A DNA stretch of 49,553 bases from positions 1 to 49,553 of the forward strand of contig NZ_LBMU02000098.1 of assembly GCF_001005085.2 (NCBI RefSeq), in the 5' to 3' direction. The position numbers and the translations under genes were made by a program. Under the pieces are notes generated by a model that did no database searches, was not told the DNA's origin, and was given only the letters and a program-made list of their open reading frames with translations. Shown here piece by piece: positions 32,437 to 40,630 of the stretch (positions are counted from its first letter, which is position 1; each line of letters begins with the position of its first letter). The DNA is from Streptomyces humi. GTDB lineage: Bacteria; Actinomycetota; Actinomycetes; Streptomycetales; Streptomycetaceae.

Positions 32437-34022
32437 AGGACGTCCTCCTGGGTCATCGCGTCGGCCGGCTCGGGCACGCCCTCGCCGGGCGGCCCGCCGT
32501 GCGTCCACGGGGTCGCCTCCGGGTCGGGCAGCTTCGCCCCGCCGCGCTGCTCGTGCTCGAACAGGGTGAGGGTGAACCGGTCCCCCTTCTCGGGGACCGA
32601 GCCGGGTTCCGGTTCCTTCCCCCGGCCCATCTTGTCCAGCACCCGCAGGACGACGACCCCCGCCGCCTCCTGCCCGACGAACTCCATCGACTGCGGCTTG
32701 CCGCCCAGCGAGCGGTACGTCTTCGCGCCCTCGGCCAGCTGCGGCCGGTCCTCGGTGCGCACGGTCACCAGCGGGCGCGGGCTGGGCCGCTTGCCCTCGC
32801 CGTACGCCATGACGACATCGAGGACCTCGCCCGCGAACGCCTCCCCGGACAGCCGCCGCCCCGCCATCACCAGCGGGTCGTCCAGCGCCTCCTGGGCGTC
32901 GAGCCTGGCCTGTTCGCGCTCGCGGGTGGCCAGCTTGTTGGCGGCGGTGACCGCGTCGTCCCGGCGCGGCTGCGGCGGCTCGCCGGCCAGCACCCGGTCC
33001 CGGTGCCCGGTGAACGACCAGCGGTCGCGCGTCCACCGCTCCTCGACCCTGGCCCCCTCCGGCAGCCGGTGCAGCAGGTCCAGGCCGCGCCACACCGCGT
33101 CCCAGGTGGGCCTGGTCCGGCTCGCCACCAGGTCGCGGATCTCCCGCTCGGCGGCGGTGAGGATGCCCAGCCGGGTGTCGGCCTGGAGGCCGTCCTCGGC
33201 ACCGGCCAGAGCGGTGCGGGCCCGGTCGTAGCGCTCGAAGGCGGGCGCGAGCAGCTTGTTGTCGAACGCGGGGTCGGTGGCCGGACCGGCCGGCGGGCAC
33301 ACCAACTGCCCGTCCGTGTCCCGCGCCAGCTCCGCCGTGCGGGCGGCCGCCGCGCCCGTGCTGCCCCGCGGAGGGTCGATCCAGGCGAGCAGCGCGCCCA
33401 GGTGCTGGTCCTCGATGCCGGACTGCCCGGTCGCCCAGTGCCGGGACAGCAGGTCCGTCATGGCGAGCAGGAGGGAGGAACCGGGAACCCGGGCACGCTC
33501 CCCGAAGTGGGTGAGCCAGCGGCCGAGCAGCGGCACCCGGGGCGGCGCCGGGTAGGGCGCCTCGGGATCCTGCTCCGCCGTGCGCCGGAACCGCATGGAC
33601 CGGCCCAGCAGCCGTACGTACTCGATGCCCGCGCGCCCCGGCACGATCAGCTGCGGTGCGTCCGCGCAGAGTTCGACCTCGACCTTGACCCGCTTGCCGG
33701 TCTCCGGGTCGGTCTCGGTGCGCTCGGCGGCCTCCACGGACCCGGCGTAGGAGTCCAGGTACGGCAGGACCACGTCGGCCAGTTCGGCGAGGAAGGCGAA
33801 CCGCAGGTCACGGTCGCGCGGCTGCGGTACGACCAGCAGCCGCGGGGCGTCCCGGTCGGTGCCGACGAGCGCGCCGAGCGGGGCGCCGGCCTCACCGGAG
33901 GTGGTGAGCGGCACGAAGACCAGCGGCTGCCCGGAGAGATGCCGGTGGCGGACGGTCGCGGCGGGTTGCGCGACGCCCGTGCTGACGGCTTCCAGGCGGG
34001 CGAGGGTGGTGATCAGGGACAC
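32433..34022 (-). CDS. Unknown 529-aa partner protein of the nuclease/helicase operon
   Basis: 529 aa, cytosolic, no signal peptide or membrane helix. I recognise no domain. Visible features are a beta-rich N-terminal third (LVFVPLTTSGEAGAPLGALVG and LLVVPQPRDRDLRFAFLAEL in part) and a helical middle (FGERARVPGSSLLLAMTDLLSRHW). An Arg/Glu-rich helical region follows (about 290-390), then a C-terminal beta domain (PLVTVRTEDRPQLAEG, VVVLRVLDKMGRGKE, FTLTLFEHEQRGG). GTG 34022 overlaps the nuclease stop by 10 nt and its own stop overlaps the helicase start by 4 nt, so production of all three proteins is linked. It may be the coupling or DNA-recognition subunit; that is inference from context. Confidence 0.8.
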   Translation of the reverse strand: MSLITTLARLEAVSTGVAQPAATVRHRHLSGQPLVFVPLTTSGEAGAPLGALVGTDRDAPRLLVVPQPRDRDLRFAFLAELADVVLPYLDSYAGSVEAAERTETDPETGKRVKVEVELCADAPQLIVPGRAGIEYVRLLGRSMRFRRTAEQDPEAPYPAPPRVPLLGRWLTHFGERARVPGSSLLLAMTDLLSRHWATGQSGIEDQHLGALLAWIDPPRGSTGAAAARTAELARDTDGQLVCPPAGPATDPAFDNKLLAPAFERYDRARTALAGAEDGLQADTRLGILTAAEREIRDLVASRTRPTWDAVWRGLDLLHRLPEGARVEERWTRDRWSFTGHRDRVLAGEPPQPRRDDAVTAANKLATREREQARLDAQEALDDPLVMAGRRLSGEAFAGEVLDVVMAYGEGKRPSPRPLVTVRTEDRPQLAEGAKTYRSLGGKPQSMEFVGQEAAGVVVLRVLDKMGRGKEPEPGSVPEKGDRFTLTLFEHEQRGGAKLPDPEATPWTHGGPPGEGVPEPADAMTQEDVL

Positions 34023-35188
34023 GCGGCCCCCTGAAGGGCCTCGGCCCGCAGGGCCGCCGCCCGGCGCAGGGCCGCGACCGCCGGATCGGCGGGGTCGCCG
34101 CTCTCGCCGCGGGCCGCCGACAGCACGTCCTCCACGGTGGTGAGACCGCCCAGTTCGGCGCGGACCGCGCGGCCCAGCGCGGTGACCTCGTCGGCCGCGC
34201 GGGACCGCTGCCGGCAGTGGAAGGCCAGTTCGCAGGCGGACAGGCAGTCGGGCGCGTAGGTCGCCGGGACGGCCTCCACGGCCGCCGTGAGCTGCTCGGC
34301 CGGCAGGTCCGGGGCGAAGCAGGTGCCCGCCGGGAGCGTGCCGGCGATCTCCTCGATCCGGGTGAGCCGGTCCAACTGCCGGGCGGTGACCGCCCGCTGC
34401 TTGCGGACGTCCACGGCGGACGCGGTGGGCAGGTTGGAGAAGTCCTTCGGGCAGACCAGCAGCACGTCGTGGCGGACGCGCGGGGACGGGTCGAGCCGGG
34501 CCGCGACCGCCTCCAGGGCCAGGACGTACACCGCCGCCTGGCGGGCGGCCGCACCCACCTTCGCCGGGTCGGCCGAACCGTCCAGCATCGGGAAGGACTT
34601 GATCTCCACGACCGTCCAGCTGCCGTCGGGGTGCACGACCACCGCGTCCGGTTCCAGGAACGCGGGGGAGCCGGCCACCTCCAGGGCCAGCATCGGATGG
34701 TCGAGCAGTGTCCAGCCGCCCGCCTCACCGGCCTCCCGCAGGGCGAGCGCCGTACGGGCCGTACGCCCCTCGGGGCCGATCGCGGACAGGTCGGGCACGG
34801 CGGCCCGCTCGGCCGCCTCGGCGCCCGGGTCCAGGTGCCCGCGCACCAGCCGCAGCAACTCCGCGCCGCCGTCCGCCTTCACCTTCGCCTCGAACGCGTT
34901 GCCCCGGGTCAGCGCGAACTGCGACTGGCCGAACGCCGACGGCGAACCCAGCGCGCTCGCCAGCGCGGTCTTGTCCACCCCGGCGCCGTCCAGGATCGCC
35001 CGTCGGCGGCACCCCGGGTTCGCGGCGAGCGCCGCGAGGGCACGCGCGTCGAGGGCCTTGGCGGGGACGTCGGGGCCGCGCAGCTCAGCGAGCCGGTGCC
35101 GGAGCGCCGTCCCCCGCGTCTGTGGGGGCAGCGTCCGGTTCGGCTCCGGAGGCGAGAGAGGACTCGCGCTGCGATGGAATTCGCTCAC
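34013..35188 (-). CDS. RecB/Cas4-like PD-(D/E)XK nuclease with four candidate Fe-S cysteines
   Basis: 391 aa. RecB-family nuclease motifs are complete: RGNAFE (Glu100), EPD (Asp181), VVEIKS (Glu195, Lys197) and the QAAVY motif (Gln217, Tyr221). A lone N-terminal Cys60 (NPGCRRR) and a C-terminal triad Cys315, Cys319 and Cys325 (DCLSACELAFHC) match the split cysteine layout of the 4Fe-4S clamp in Cas4, AddB and Dna2. The first spacing is x3, not the usual x2. GTG 35188 is the last usable start in frame; earlier ones at 35212 and 35218 lack a ribosome-binding site. The gene overlaps the end of the upstream PAP2 gene by 104 bp. It probably degrades single-stranded or end-resected DNA together with the helicase. 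Confidence 0.85.
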   Translation of the reverse strand: MSEFHRSASPLSPPEPNRTLPPQTRGTALRHRLAELRGPDVPAKALDARALAALAANPGCRRRAILDGAGVDKTALASALGSPSAFGQSQFALTRGNAFEAKVKADGGAELLRLVRGHLDPGAEAAERAAVPDLSAIGPEGRTARTALALREAGEAGGWTLLDHPMLALEVAGSPAFLEPDAVVVHPDGSWTVVEIKSFPMLDGSADPAKVGAAARQAAVYVLALEAVAARLDPSPRVRHDVLLVCPKDFSNLPTASAVDVRKQRAVTARQLDRLTRIEEIAGTLPAGTCFAPDLPAEQLTAAVEAVPATYAPDCLSACELAFHCRQRSRAADEVTALGRAVRAELGGLTTVEDVLSAARGESGDPADPAVAALRRAAALRAEALQGAACP

Positions 35189-36038
35189 CCGGCGAAGTCT
35201 GGCATCCGCCACTGACAATCGGGGAACCTGCGCCGTCCGAGCGGGCCGCGACGAGCGAGGTGCCCGGGGCGACCCGGGCCCGGACCAGGTCCGCGCCCCG
35301 CGTGACGTACGGCGCGAGCAGGAACCCGGCGCCCATCACGGCGACGCCCGCGACCGCGTCCAGGAAGTAGTGGTTGGCGGTGCCCATCACGACGATCGCG
35401 GTCAGCAGCGGGTAGGCCACCCCGAGGACCTTGGTCAGCCGGCTGTTGCCGTACCGCCACAGCATCACCCCGCACCACAGCGCCCAGCCGCAGTGCAGAC
35501 TCGGCATCGCCGCGTACTGGTTGGTCATGCCGCCCATCCCGCGCGGGGCGCTGGCCTGTCCGCCCCACCAGCCGTACGAGCTGTACTGGGCCATGGTGTC
35601 CACGAACCCGTACTTCGCGTCCAGCAGCCGGGGCGGGCAGGTGGGCAGCAGGGTGAAGCCGATCAGGCCGATGAACGTGGACGTCATCAGCCAGGTGCGG
35701 GCGCCCCGGTAGATCTCGGAGCGCCGGCGGAACAGCCAGACCAGGATCGCCGGGGTGATCAGGTAGTGCAGCGAGGCGTACCAGAAGTCGGCCGGCACAC
35801 CGAGCCACGGCTCCCGTGTGAACAGCCGGTTGAGCGGGTGCTCGGCGTTCAGACGCAGGTCCTTCTCGATGCGCAGGATCGCCAGACCGTGGTCGACGGC
35901 GCTGGCGGTGTTCCCGCGCGCGAGCAGCCGGCCGGCCGTGTAGCAGCCGTACACCAGCAGGATCAGCGGCAGCTCGGTCCACCAGCGCAGCCGGGTTCGC
36001 GCGGCCACCTCGGTGCCCGGTTTCTCGGTCTGCGGCAT
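35085..36038 (-). CDS. PAP2-superfamily membrane phosphatase (inositol phosphorylceramide synthase-like)
   Basis: 317 aa with about six transmembrane helices. It has the PAP2 motifs AMPSLHCGWALW (motif C2 with the proton-donor His) and ANHYFLDAVAG (motif C3 with the nucleophilic His and the Asp), the arrangement of the PAP2_3 / inositol phosphorylceramide synthase-like group. It acts on a lipid phosphate or transfers a phospho-head group at the membrane; the substrate is unknown. A polar tail of about 60 residues after the last helix overlaps the nuclease gene. ATG 36038 has GGGGGAGG upstream. Confidence 0.87.
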   Translation of the reverse strand: MPQTEKPGTEVAARTRLRWWTELPLILLVYGCYTAGRLLARGNTASAVDHGLAILRIEKDLRLNAEHPLNRLFTREPWLGVPADFWYASLHYLITPAILVWLFRRRSEIYRGARTWLMTSTFIGLIGFTLLPTCPPRLLDAKYGFVDTMAQYSSYGWWGGQASAPRGMGGMTNQYAAMPSLHCGWALWCGVMLWRYGNSRLTKVLGVAYPLLTAIVVMGTANHYFLDAVAGVAVMGAGFLLAPYVTRGADLVRARVAPGTSLVAARSDGAGSPIVSGGCQTSPGERIPSQRESSLASGAEPDAAPTDAGDGAPAPAR

Positions 36039-36282
36039 CCGACTGCCTCCCCCTTCTCGTCCCTGTCTGCGCGGCGCCCCGCGGGCCGACCGTGACACTT
36101 TACGGTGTACGCGTGCCCGCTCCTGCGGGGCGCTCAGCCCTCAAAGACGCGGAGAGCGCCCGCCGGGTTGCCCGCTGCCCGCGCCTGCCCGGTACGGGCC
36201 CGGCGCATTCCCGGAGAGTTCCCAGCGTGGGCGATGATGGGGGTGTCCCGCTTCCGAATTTCTCCCGAAAGGTTCACCCTCC

Positions 36283-36879
36283 ATGGCACCGCGCATCCTG
36301 CTGGCCCGGCACGGACAGACCGAGTGGTCGTTGTCCGGCAAGCACACCGGCAGGACCGACGTACCGCTCCTGGAGGAGGGCCGGCGGGGGGCCAAGCTGC
36401 TCGGCGAGCGGCTGCACCGGCCGCCGTACGAAGGTCTCGCCGACGCCGAGGTGCGCACCAGCCCGCTGGCACGCGCGCGTGAGACGTGCGAGCTGGCGGG
36501 CTTCGGTGACCGGGCCACCCGGTGGGACACGCTGATGGAGTGGGACTACGGGGCGTACGAGGGGCTGACCCCGGCCGAGATCCAGTCCGCCCGTCCCGGC
36601 TGGCTGATCTGGCGCGACGGCGTTCCCGAGGGGGAGACCCTGGCCGAGGTGACCGCCCGCGCGGACGAGGTGGTGTCCTGGGCGCGCTCCGCCGACCGGG
36701 ACGTGCTGGTCTTCGCCCACGGGCACATCCTGCGGTCGATCGGCGCGCGCTGGCTGGGCCTGCCGCTGGACTTCGCGGCCCGTGTCCGGCTCAACCCGAC
36801 CTCGCTCTCGGTGCTGGGATGGGCGTACGGGGAACCCGCGATCGAGAGCTGGAACGACCTGGGGCACCTGGCGGGCTGA
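36283..36879 (+). CDS. Histidine phosphatase family protein
   Basis: 198 aa of the phosphoglycerate mutase-like (branch 1) family. The catalytic RHG is at residues 9-11 (LLARHGQTEW), the second Arg in SPLARARET, the acid Glu in MEWDYGAYEG and the second His in VFAHGHILR. It hydrolyses a small phosphoester through a phospho-His; substrates in this family vary and cannot be told here. GAAAGG precedes ATG 36283. It is monocistronic, converging on the NsdA-like gene 12 bp away. Confidence 0.9.
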   Translation: MAPRILLARHGQTEWSLSGKHTGRTDVPLLEEGRRGAKLLGERLHRPPYEGLADAEVRTSPLARARETCELAGFGDRATRWDTLMEWDYGAYEGLTPAEIQSARPGWLIWRDGVPEGETLAEVTARADEVVSWARSADRDVLVFAHGHILRSIGARWLGLPLDFAARVRLNPTSLSVLGWAYGEPAIESWNDLGHLAG

Positions 36880-36891
36880 CGCCGGCCGGCC

Positions 36892-38370
36892 CTACACGAC
36901 CCTCGGTGTCGACGCGTGCCGGTCCAGGAACTCCTGCACCCCGCTGGCCCGCCGGTGCGGCAGCAGCACCCGGGCCGTCCCCGCCAGCATCCCCTGGATG
37001 CGCGACGACTGGACCTGGTCCAGCAGCTCCAGGACCCGCATCCCCGCCGTCGCCGCCTCGTCCGGCCGCCCCCCGCGCGCGAGGTCGTCGGCGAGTTCCG
37101 CCGTGTACAGCGCGATGTTCCTGGTGAAGTGCGGGTCCTGGAGGTCGGCCGCCCGGCGCGCGTGCCGCGCGGCCCTGCGCCAGTCGCCCAGCGTGGACCA
37201 GCACTGCGCCTCCAGGCCCTCCAGCTCGGCCTCTCCGTAGAAGCTCATCCACTCGGGGTCGGCGTCCGAGTGGCCTCGCTCGAAGAGGGCCTGGGCGCGG
37301 GCCAGCGCCTGTTCGCAGCCGGTGCGGTCGGCGAGCCCCGCCCAGCCGCCCGCCTCGCGCAGCGCCAGCAGGGACATCAGGCGGGCCGAGCCCAGCGGGC
37401 GCCCGACGCGCTGCGCGGCCTGGGCCGCGCGCACCGCTTCCCGTGGCCGGCCGGCGTCCCGGGCCAGGAACGCCGTGTTGCAGAAGGCGTGCGCCTCGAG
37501 GCCCGGGTCCCCGGTCATCCGCGCGGTCGCCAGTGCCTCGGCGTAGTGCGAGCGGGCGTCGTCGAAGCGGCCGGAGTCGTGCGCCAGCCACCCCACGGAG
37601 ATGGCCAGTTCACCGGCGCCCGAGTGCAACCGCTCGGCGGTCGTCTGCCGGGTGGCGCCCGCGTCAAGGAGCGCGTACGCGGCGCGCAGCGGAGCCGCCG
37701 CGCGCCGGTAGAGGCCGTCGGCGCCGTGCCGGTCGTCCAGCAGCCGGATCCGGCGTACGGCCTCCTCCAGGGCTGCCGCGTGCGAGGTCCCGGCACGGCG
37801 CACCGGCCGGTCCGCCGCCATCGCGTCGATGGTGAAGCCCAGCGGGCTCAGCGTGGCGGTGGCGACTGTGGCGCTCCCGCCGGTCATGAATAGGCGACGC
37901 AGCACGTCGCTCTCCTCGTAGTTGTCGTGCGTCTCGAACGGGTCCTGCGGGTTTCGCGTCCTGCGCGGTTCATGCGGGTGGAACGGGTCCTGCTGGTCAT
38001 ACGGCTCGACGGCCTCCTCCGTCTCACCCCGGGCGAGAGGGAGGGGCGCGTGGGGCGCGTCCTCCGGCGGGCGTGCCGCGCGTCCGCGAACGGCCGAGCG
38101 CGGCGCGAAGCCGAGGTCGGCGAGCGTGCGGCCGGGGAACATGTGCAGGAACACCCGTTCGTACGCGTAGTTCGGGCAGCGGATCTCACCCGCCTCGACC
38201 CGACCGATGTAGCGCGCGTCACAGCTCACCCGCTCGCCGATCTCGCGGGCGGCACGCCGGACCAGCGCGGCGAACTCGGCCGGCGAGTGCCGGCCGCGCA
38301 GCTGCCGGAAGGCGAGGTTCGGCCGTACCGGCCGATCGGGCTGCGACGCGGTCGTGGTGGACGACGCCAT
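36892..38370 (-). CDS. NsdA-like HTH/TPR regulator
   Basis: 492 aa. The N-terminus is an XRE-like helix-turn-helix (about 20-85, with IGERVSCDARYIGRVEAGE in part). A disordered Pro/His/Asp-rich region (about 100-160) is followed by the conserved LRRLFMTGGSATVATATLSP. A C-terminal array of TPR-like helices runs from about 210 to 490 (for example DSGRFDDARSHYAEALATAR and STLGDWRRAARHARRAADL). The layout matches the NsdA family, which in S. coelicolor negatively affects sporulation and antibiotic production; this is a paralogue, so its target genes are unknown. ATG 38370 has GAGGACC upstream. Confidence 0.82.
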   Translation of the reverse strand: MASSTTTASQPDRPVRPNLAFRQLRGRHSPAEFAALVRRAAREIGERVSCDARYIGRVEAGEIRCPNYAYERVFLHMFPGRTLADLGFAPRSAVRGRAARPPEDAPHAPLPLARGETEEAVEPYDQQDPFHPHEPRRTRNPQDPFETHDNYEESDVLRRLFMTGGSATVATATLSPLGFTIDAMAADRPVRRAGTSHAAALEEAVRRIRLLDDRHGADGLYRRAAAPLRAAYALLDAGATRQTTAERLHSGAGELAISVGWLAHDSGRFDDARSHYAEALATARMTGDPGLEAHAFCNTAFLARDAGRPREAVRAAQAAQRVGRPLGSARLMSLLALREAGGWAGLADRTGCEQALARAQALFERGHSDADPEWMSFYGEAELEGLEAQCWSTLGDWRRAARHARRAADLQDPHFTRNIALYTAELADDLARGGRPDEAATAGMRVLELLDQVQSSRIQGMLAGTARVLLPHRRASGVQEFLDRHASTPRVV

Positions 38371-38625
38371 GGCCGGGTCCTCTCGTGCGAACCGTCGAAC
38401 CATGCCGGACTCGTGGTGAGTTGTCCGAGTGGACCCCTGATTCCGGCGGGCAAGAACGTACCTGCTGTGTCGGACCCGTGACGCAGGGTTTGGCTACAAA
38501 CCGGATATCTCATCCCTGATCTGCCATGAACTGCCATCCTTTGCGGCTGACTTCCGCCGTAGCCGTTGACGCGGTGGCGCGTTGGACCCCATGGACGGCA
38601 AGAGGGCTGCGCGGTGGAGGCCGGG
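38371..38625. other. Divergent promoter region
   Basis: 255 bp between the NsdA-like gene and a small hypothetical gene. A short direct repeat CTGCCAT (near 38522 and 38532) is the only structure I note. The promoters of both genes should be here. Confidence 0.45.
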
Positions 38626-39030
38626 ATGGAGACCAGCCAGAGCAACGATCCTCGTACGCCACCGGACACTTCGGCGGCAGACGATGCGGGATGCGACCTC
38701 GTGACGGTGCCGGCCCGGCAGGGCCTGGAGGCGGTCGACATCCTGCGCCGGGGGACCGGTGAGGCGGTGGGGCCCGTGCTCCACGACGACGGGGGCGACA
38801 CCCTCGGCTTCGTGGTGCCGGCCGGCACGGCGGCCGGCTGGGACGTTCCCGGCAGCACCTGTACCGGGACCGACGGGCGTGGGCTGCGGCTCGACCCGGG
38901 CCCGCCCGTCGAGGGCTCCGACTGGCTGCTGCCACCCGGCGAGGCCGACCTCGCGACGGACCCGGCGGTGCTGCGCCGGGCGCTGGGAGAGGCGGCGCGG
39001 ATGATCAGGGCGGCGGACAGCTGCCGCTGA
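38626..39030 (+). CDS. Small conserved hypothetical protein
   Basis: 134 aa, soluble and acidic. After an unstructured N-terminus it has LVTVPARQGLEAVDILRR, a Gly/Pro-rich middle (DTLGFVVPAGTAAGW, GSDWLLPPG) and a C-terminal helix (PAVLRRALGEAARMIRAAD). This pattern recurs in small Streptomyces proteins next to NsdA-like HTH regulators, so it may be a partner of the divergent regulator; the function is unknown. ATG 38626 follows GGAGG; GTG 38614 is an alternative. It precedes a spermidine synthase-like gene by 57 bp. Confidence 0.7.
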   Translation: METSQSNDPRTPPDTSAADDAGCDLVTVPARQGLEAVDILRRGTGEAVGPVLHDDGGDTLGFVVPAGTAAGWDVPGSTCTGTDGRGLRLDPGPPVEGSDWLLPPGEADLATDPAVLRRALGEAARMIRAADSCR

Positions 39031-39087
39031 TGTCCGCTCACGGACGCCCGAGTTCCGCGCACGGCAGTCACCTGGGAAAATGACCCC

Positions 39088-39960
39088 ATGGGCAAGTCCA
39101 GGAACACCCGGCGCCGGTCGGCCGCCGCCGTCGAGGCCGTGGTCGAGGCCGTCGACGGCGGCCTCGCGCAGCTCATACCCGACCCCGACCGCGGCCGCGC
39201 CTGGACGCTGCTCATCGACGGCGCCCCGCAGTCGCACGTCGACCTCGACGACCCCGCATACCTCTCCTTCGAGTACCAGCGGCGCCTCGGCCACGTCATC
39301 GACCTCGTGGCACCGCCGGGCAGGCCGGTGCAGGTGGTGCACCTCGGCGGTGGGGCGTTCACGCTGGCGCGGTACGTCGCGGCGACCCGGCCCCGGTCCA
39401 CCCAGCAGGTCGTCGAGCGGGACGCGGCCCTGGTCCAGCTGGTGCGGCGGGAGCTGCCGCTGGACGCGAACGCGCGGATCCGGGTGCGGTCCGTGGACGC
39501 CCGGGACGGCCTCGGCAAGGTCCCGGAGGCCTGGGCGGACCTGGTCATAGCCGATGTGTTCAGCGGGGCGCGCACCCCGGCGCATCTGACGTCCACGGAG
39601 TTCCTGGACGAGGTGCGCAGGGCGCTCGGGCCAGGGGGCGTGTACGCGGCCAACCTCGCGGACGGGCCGCCGCTCGCCCACCTGAGGGGGCAGATCGCGA
39701 CCGCGGCGGCACGGTTCGCGGAGGTCGCGGTGGTGGCGGACGCGGGGGTCTGGCGGGGGAAGCGGTTCGGCAACGCGGTGCTGGTGGCGGCCGACGCGCA
39801 GCTCCCCGTCGCCGAGCTGACCCGGCGCTGTGCGTCCGACCCTCACCCGGGGCGGCTCGAACACGGGCGTGCGCTGAGGGATTTCACCGGCGGGGCCGTG
39901 GCCGTGACCGATGCGGTGGCCGTGGCTTCGCCCTCCCCGCCTCCTTCCGTGTTCCGTTGA
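39088..39960 (+). CDS. Spermidine synthase-like methyltransferase-fold protein
   Basis: 290 aa with a spermine/spermidine synthase-type Rossmann domain: VVHLGGGAFTLARYVAA (nucleotide-binding Gly motif), VVERDAALVQLVRRELPL (acidic ribose contact), VRSVDARDGL and WADLVIADVFSGARTP (the aminopropyltransferase DxxD-like loop region). The N-terminal beta domain of true spermidine synthases is short here. It may bind an S-adenosylmethionine derivative, but aminopropyl transfer is not assured; actinobacteria have many such orphan proteins. A 20-bp direct repeat straddles the stop codon. Confidence 0.78.
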   Translation: MGKSRNTRRRSAAAVEAVVEAVDGGLAQLIPDPDRGRAWTLLIDGAPQSHVDLDDPAYLSFEYQRRLGHVIDLVAPPGRPVQVVHLGGGAFTLARYVAATRPRSTQQVVERDAALVQLVRRELPLDANARIRVRSVDARDGLGKVPEAWADLVIADVFSGARTPAHLTSTEFLDEVRRALGPGGVYAANLADGPPLAHLRGQIATAAARFAEVAVVADAGVWRGKRFGNAVLVAADAQLPVAELTRRCASDPHPGRLEHGRALRDFTGGAVAVTDAVAVASPSPPPSVFR

Positions 39961-39987
39961 CACAGCCCGTGTCCCGTTGACACAGCC
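39948..39987 (+). repeat. 20-bp tandem duplication over the stop codon
   Basis: CGTGTTCCGTTGACACAGCC (39948-39967) is repeated as CGTGTCCCGTTGACACAGCC (39968-39987), one mismatch. The first copy contains the TGA stop of the spermidine synthase-like gene. A small GCCCCG/CGGGGC stem follows. Confidence 0.7.
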
Positions 39988-40007
39988 CCGCACCCCTGAC
40001 GGGGCGT

Positions 40008-40532
40008 TCAGTACGTCTGCACCTGCACCTGCGGCGGGCCGTCGTGCCAGGTGCAGAAGACCGACACCCGGTCCGTGCTCCTGCTGAACTCGATGCGGAT
40101 CCAGGTCTCCGTCTTCCACACCTGCATCGACCAGCCCGTGCCCGGCGTCGCCGAGACCAGGGTCGCGCTGGTGTCGCCCAGGTCGAAGACCGCCCGGCCG
40201 CCGTCGGTGTCGTAGGCCTTCACCTGGCCCGACGCGGTGGCGCCGGCGGTGGCCGACGGGCTCGGGGTGGTCGCCGGGGTTCGGGAGGGGGTCGCGACGG
40301 GGGTCACCGACGGGCGCGGGGCCGCGGTCCGCGCGGGCGGGCGGGAGCTCGGGGACGCCGGCGGCTTGGCGCCCTGCGTCGTCGGGGCGTCGTCCGCCGC
40401 CGTGATGGGGAGGGCGCGCGGCGGGTCGTAGGCGGTGCCCGCCATCACCGTGTGGACGCCCCACCACGACAGCGTGACCGCCGCGCCCGTGGCGAGCAGC
40501 CAAGCCAGTACGTGTACGAGTCCTCTGCGCAT
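40008..40532 (-). CDS. Membrane-anchored secreted protein with Pro/Thr/Ala linker
   Basis: 174 aa. One N-terminal helix (LVHVLAWLLATGAAVTLSWWGV, about 4-26) probably serves as an anchor with the rest outside. A low-complexity linker rich in Pro, Ala, Ser and Thr (about 45-100) leads to a C-terminal beta domain of about 65 residues (QVKAYDTDGGRAVFDLGD, TWIRIEFSRSTDRVSVFCTWHDG). The domain is unknown to me. It is divergent from the response regulator gene with 98 bp between starts, so it may be linked to that two-component system. Confidence 0.72.
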   Translation of the reverse strand: MRRGLVHVLAWLLATGAAVTLSWWGVHTVMAGTAYDPPRALPITAADDAPTTQGAKPPASPSSRPPARTAAPRPSVTPVATPSRTPATTPSPSATAGATASGQVKAYDTDGGRAVFDLGDTSATLVSATPGTGWSMQVWKTETWIRIEFSRSTDRVSVFCTWHDGPPQVQVQTY

Positions 40533-40630
40533 CGCGGGCCATACTGCCTCAGCGGGGGCGCCGTGCGCACTCGACCCGAGTTGTCCACAGGCCCCGACCG
40601 GTGCCCGTCGCATGGCGTACGGTGCGGCGC

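Noticed and set aside
34013..35188. Reading the Fe-S nuclease as a Cas4 adaptation protein
   Set aside because: No CRISPR repeats or other cas genes are present, and the helicase partner fits Dna2/AddAB-like end processing better.
38494..40542. A 682-codon minus-strand open frame
   Set aside because: It is antisense to the spermidine synthase-like gene, and its Arg/Gly/Pro-rich translation shows no domain.
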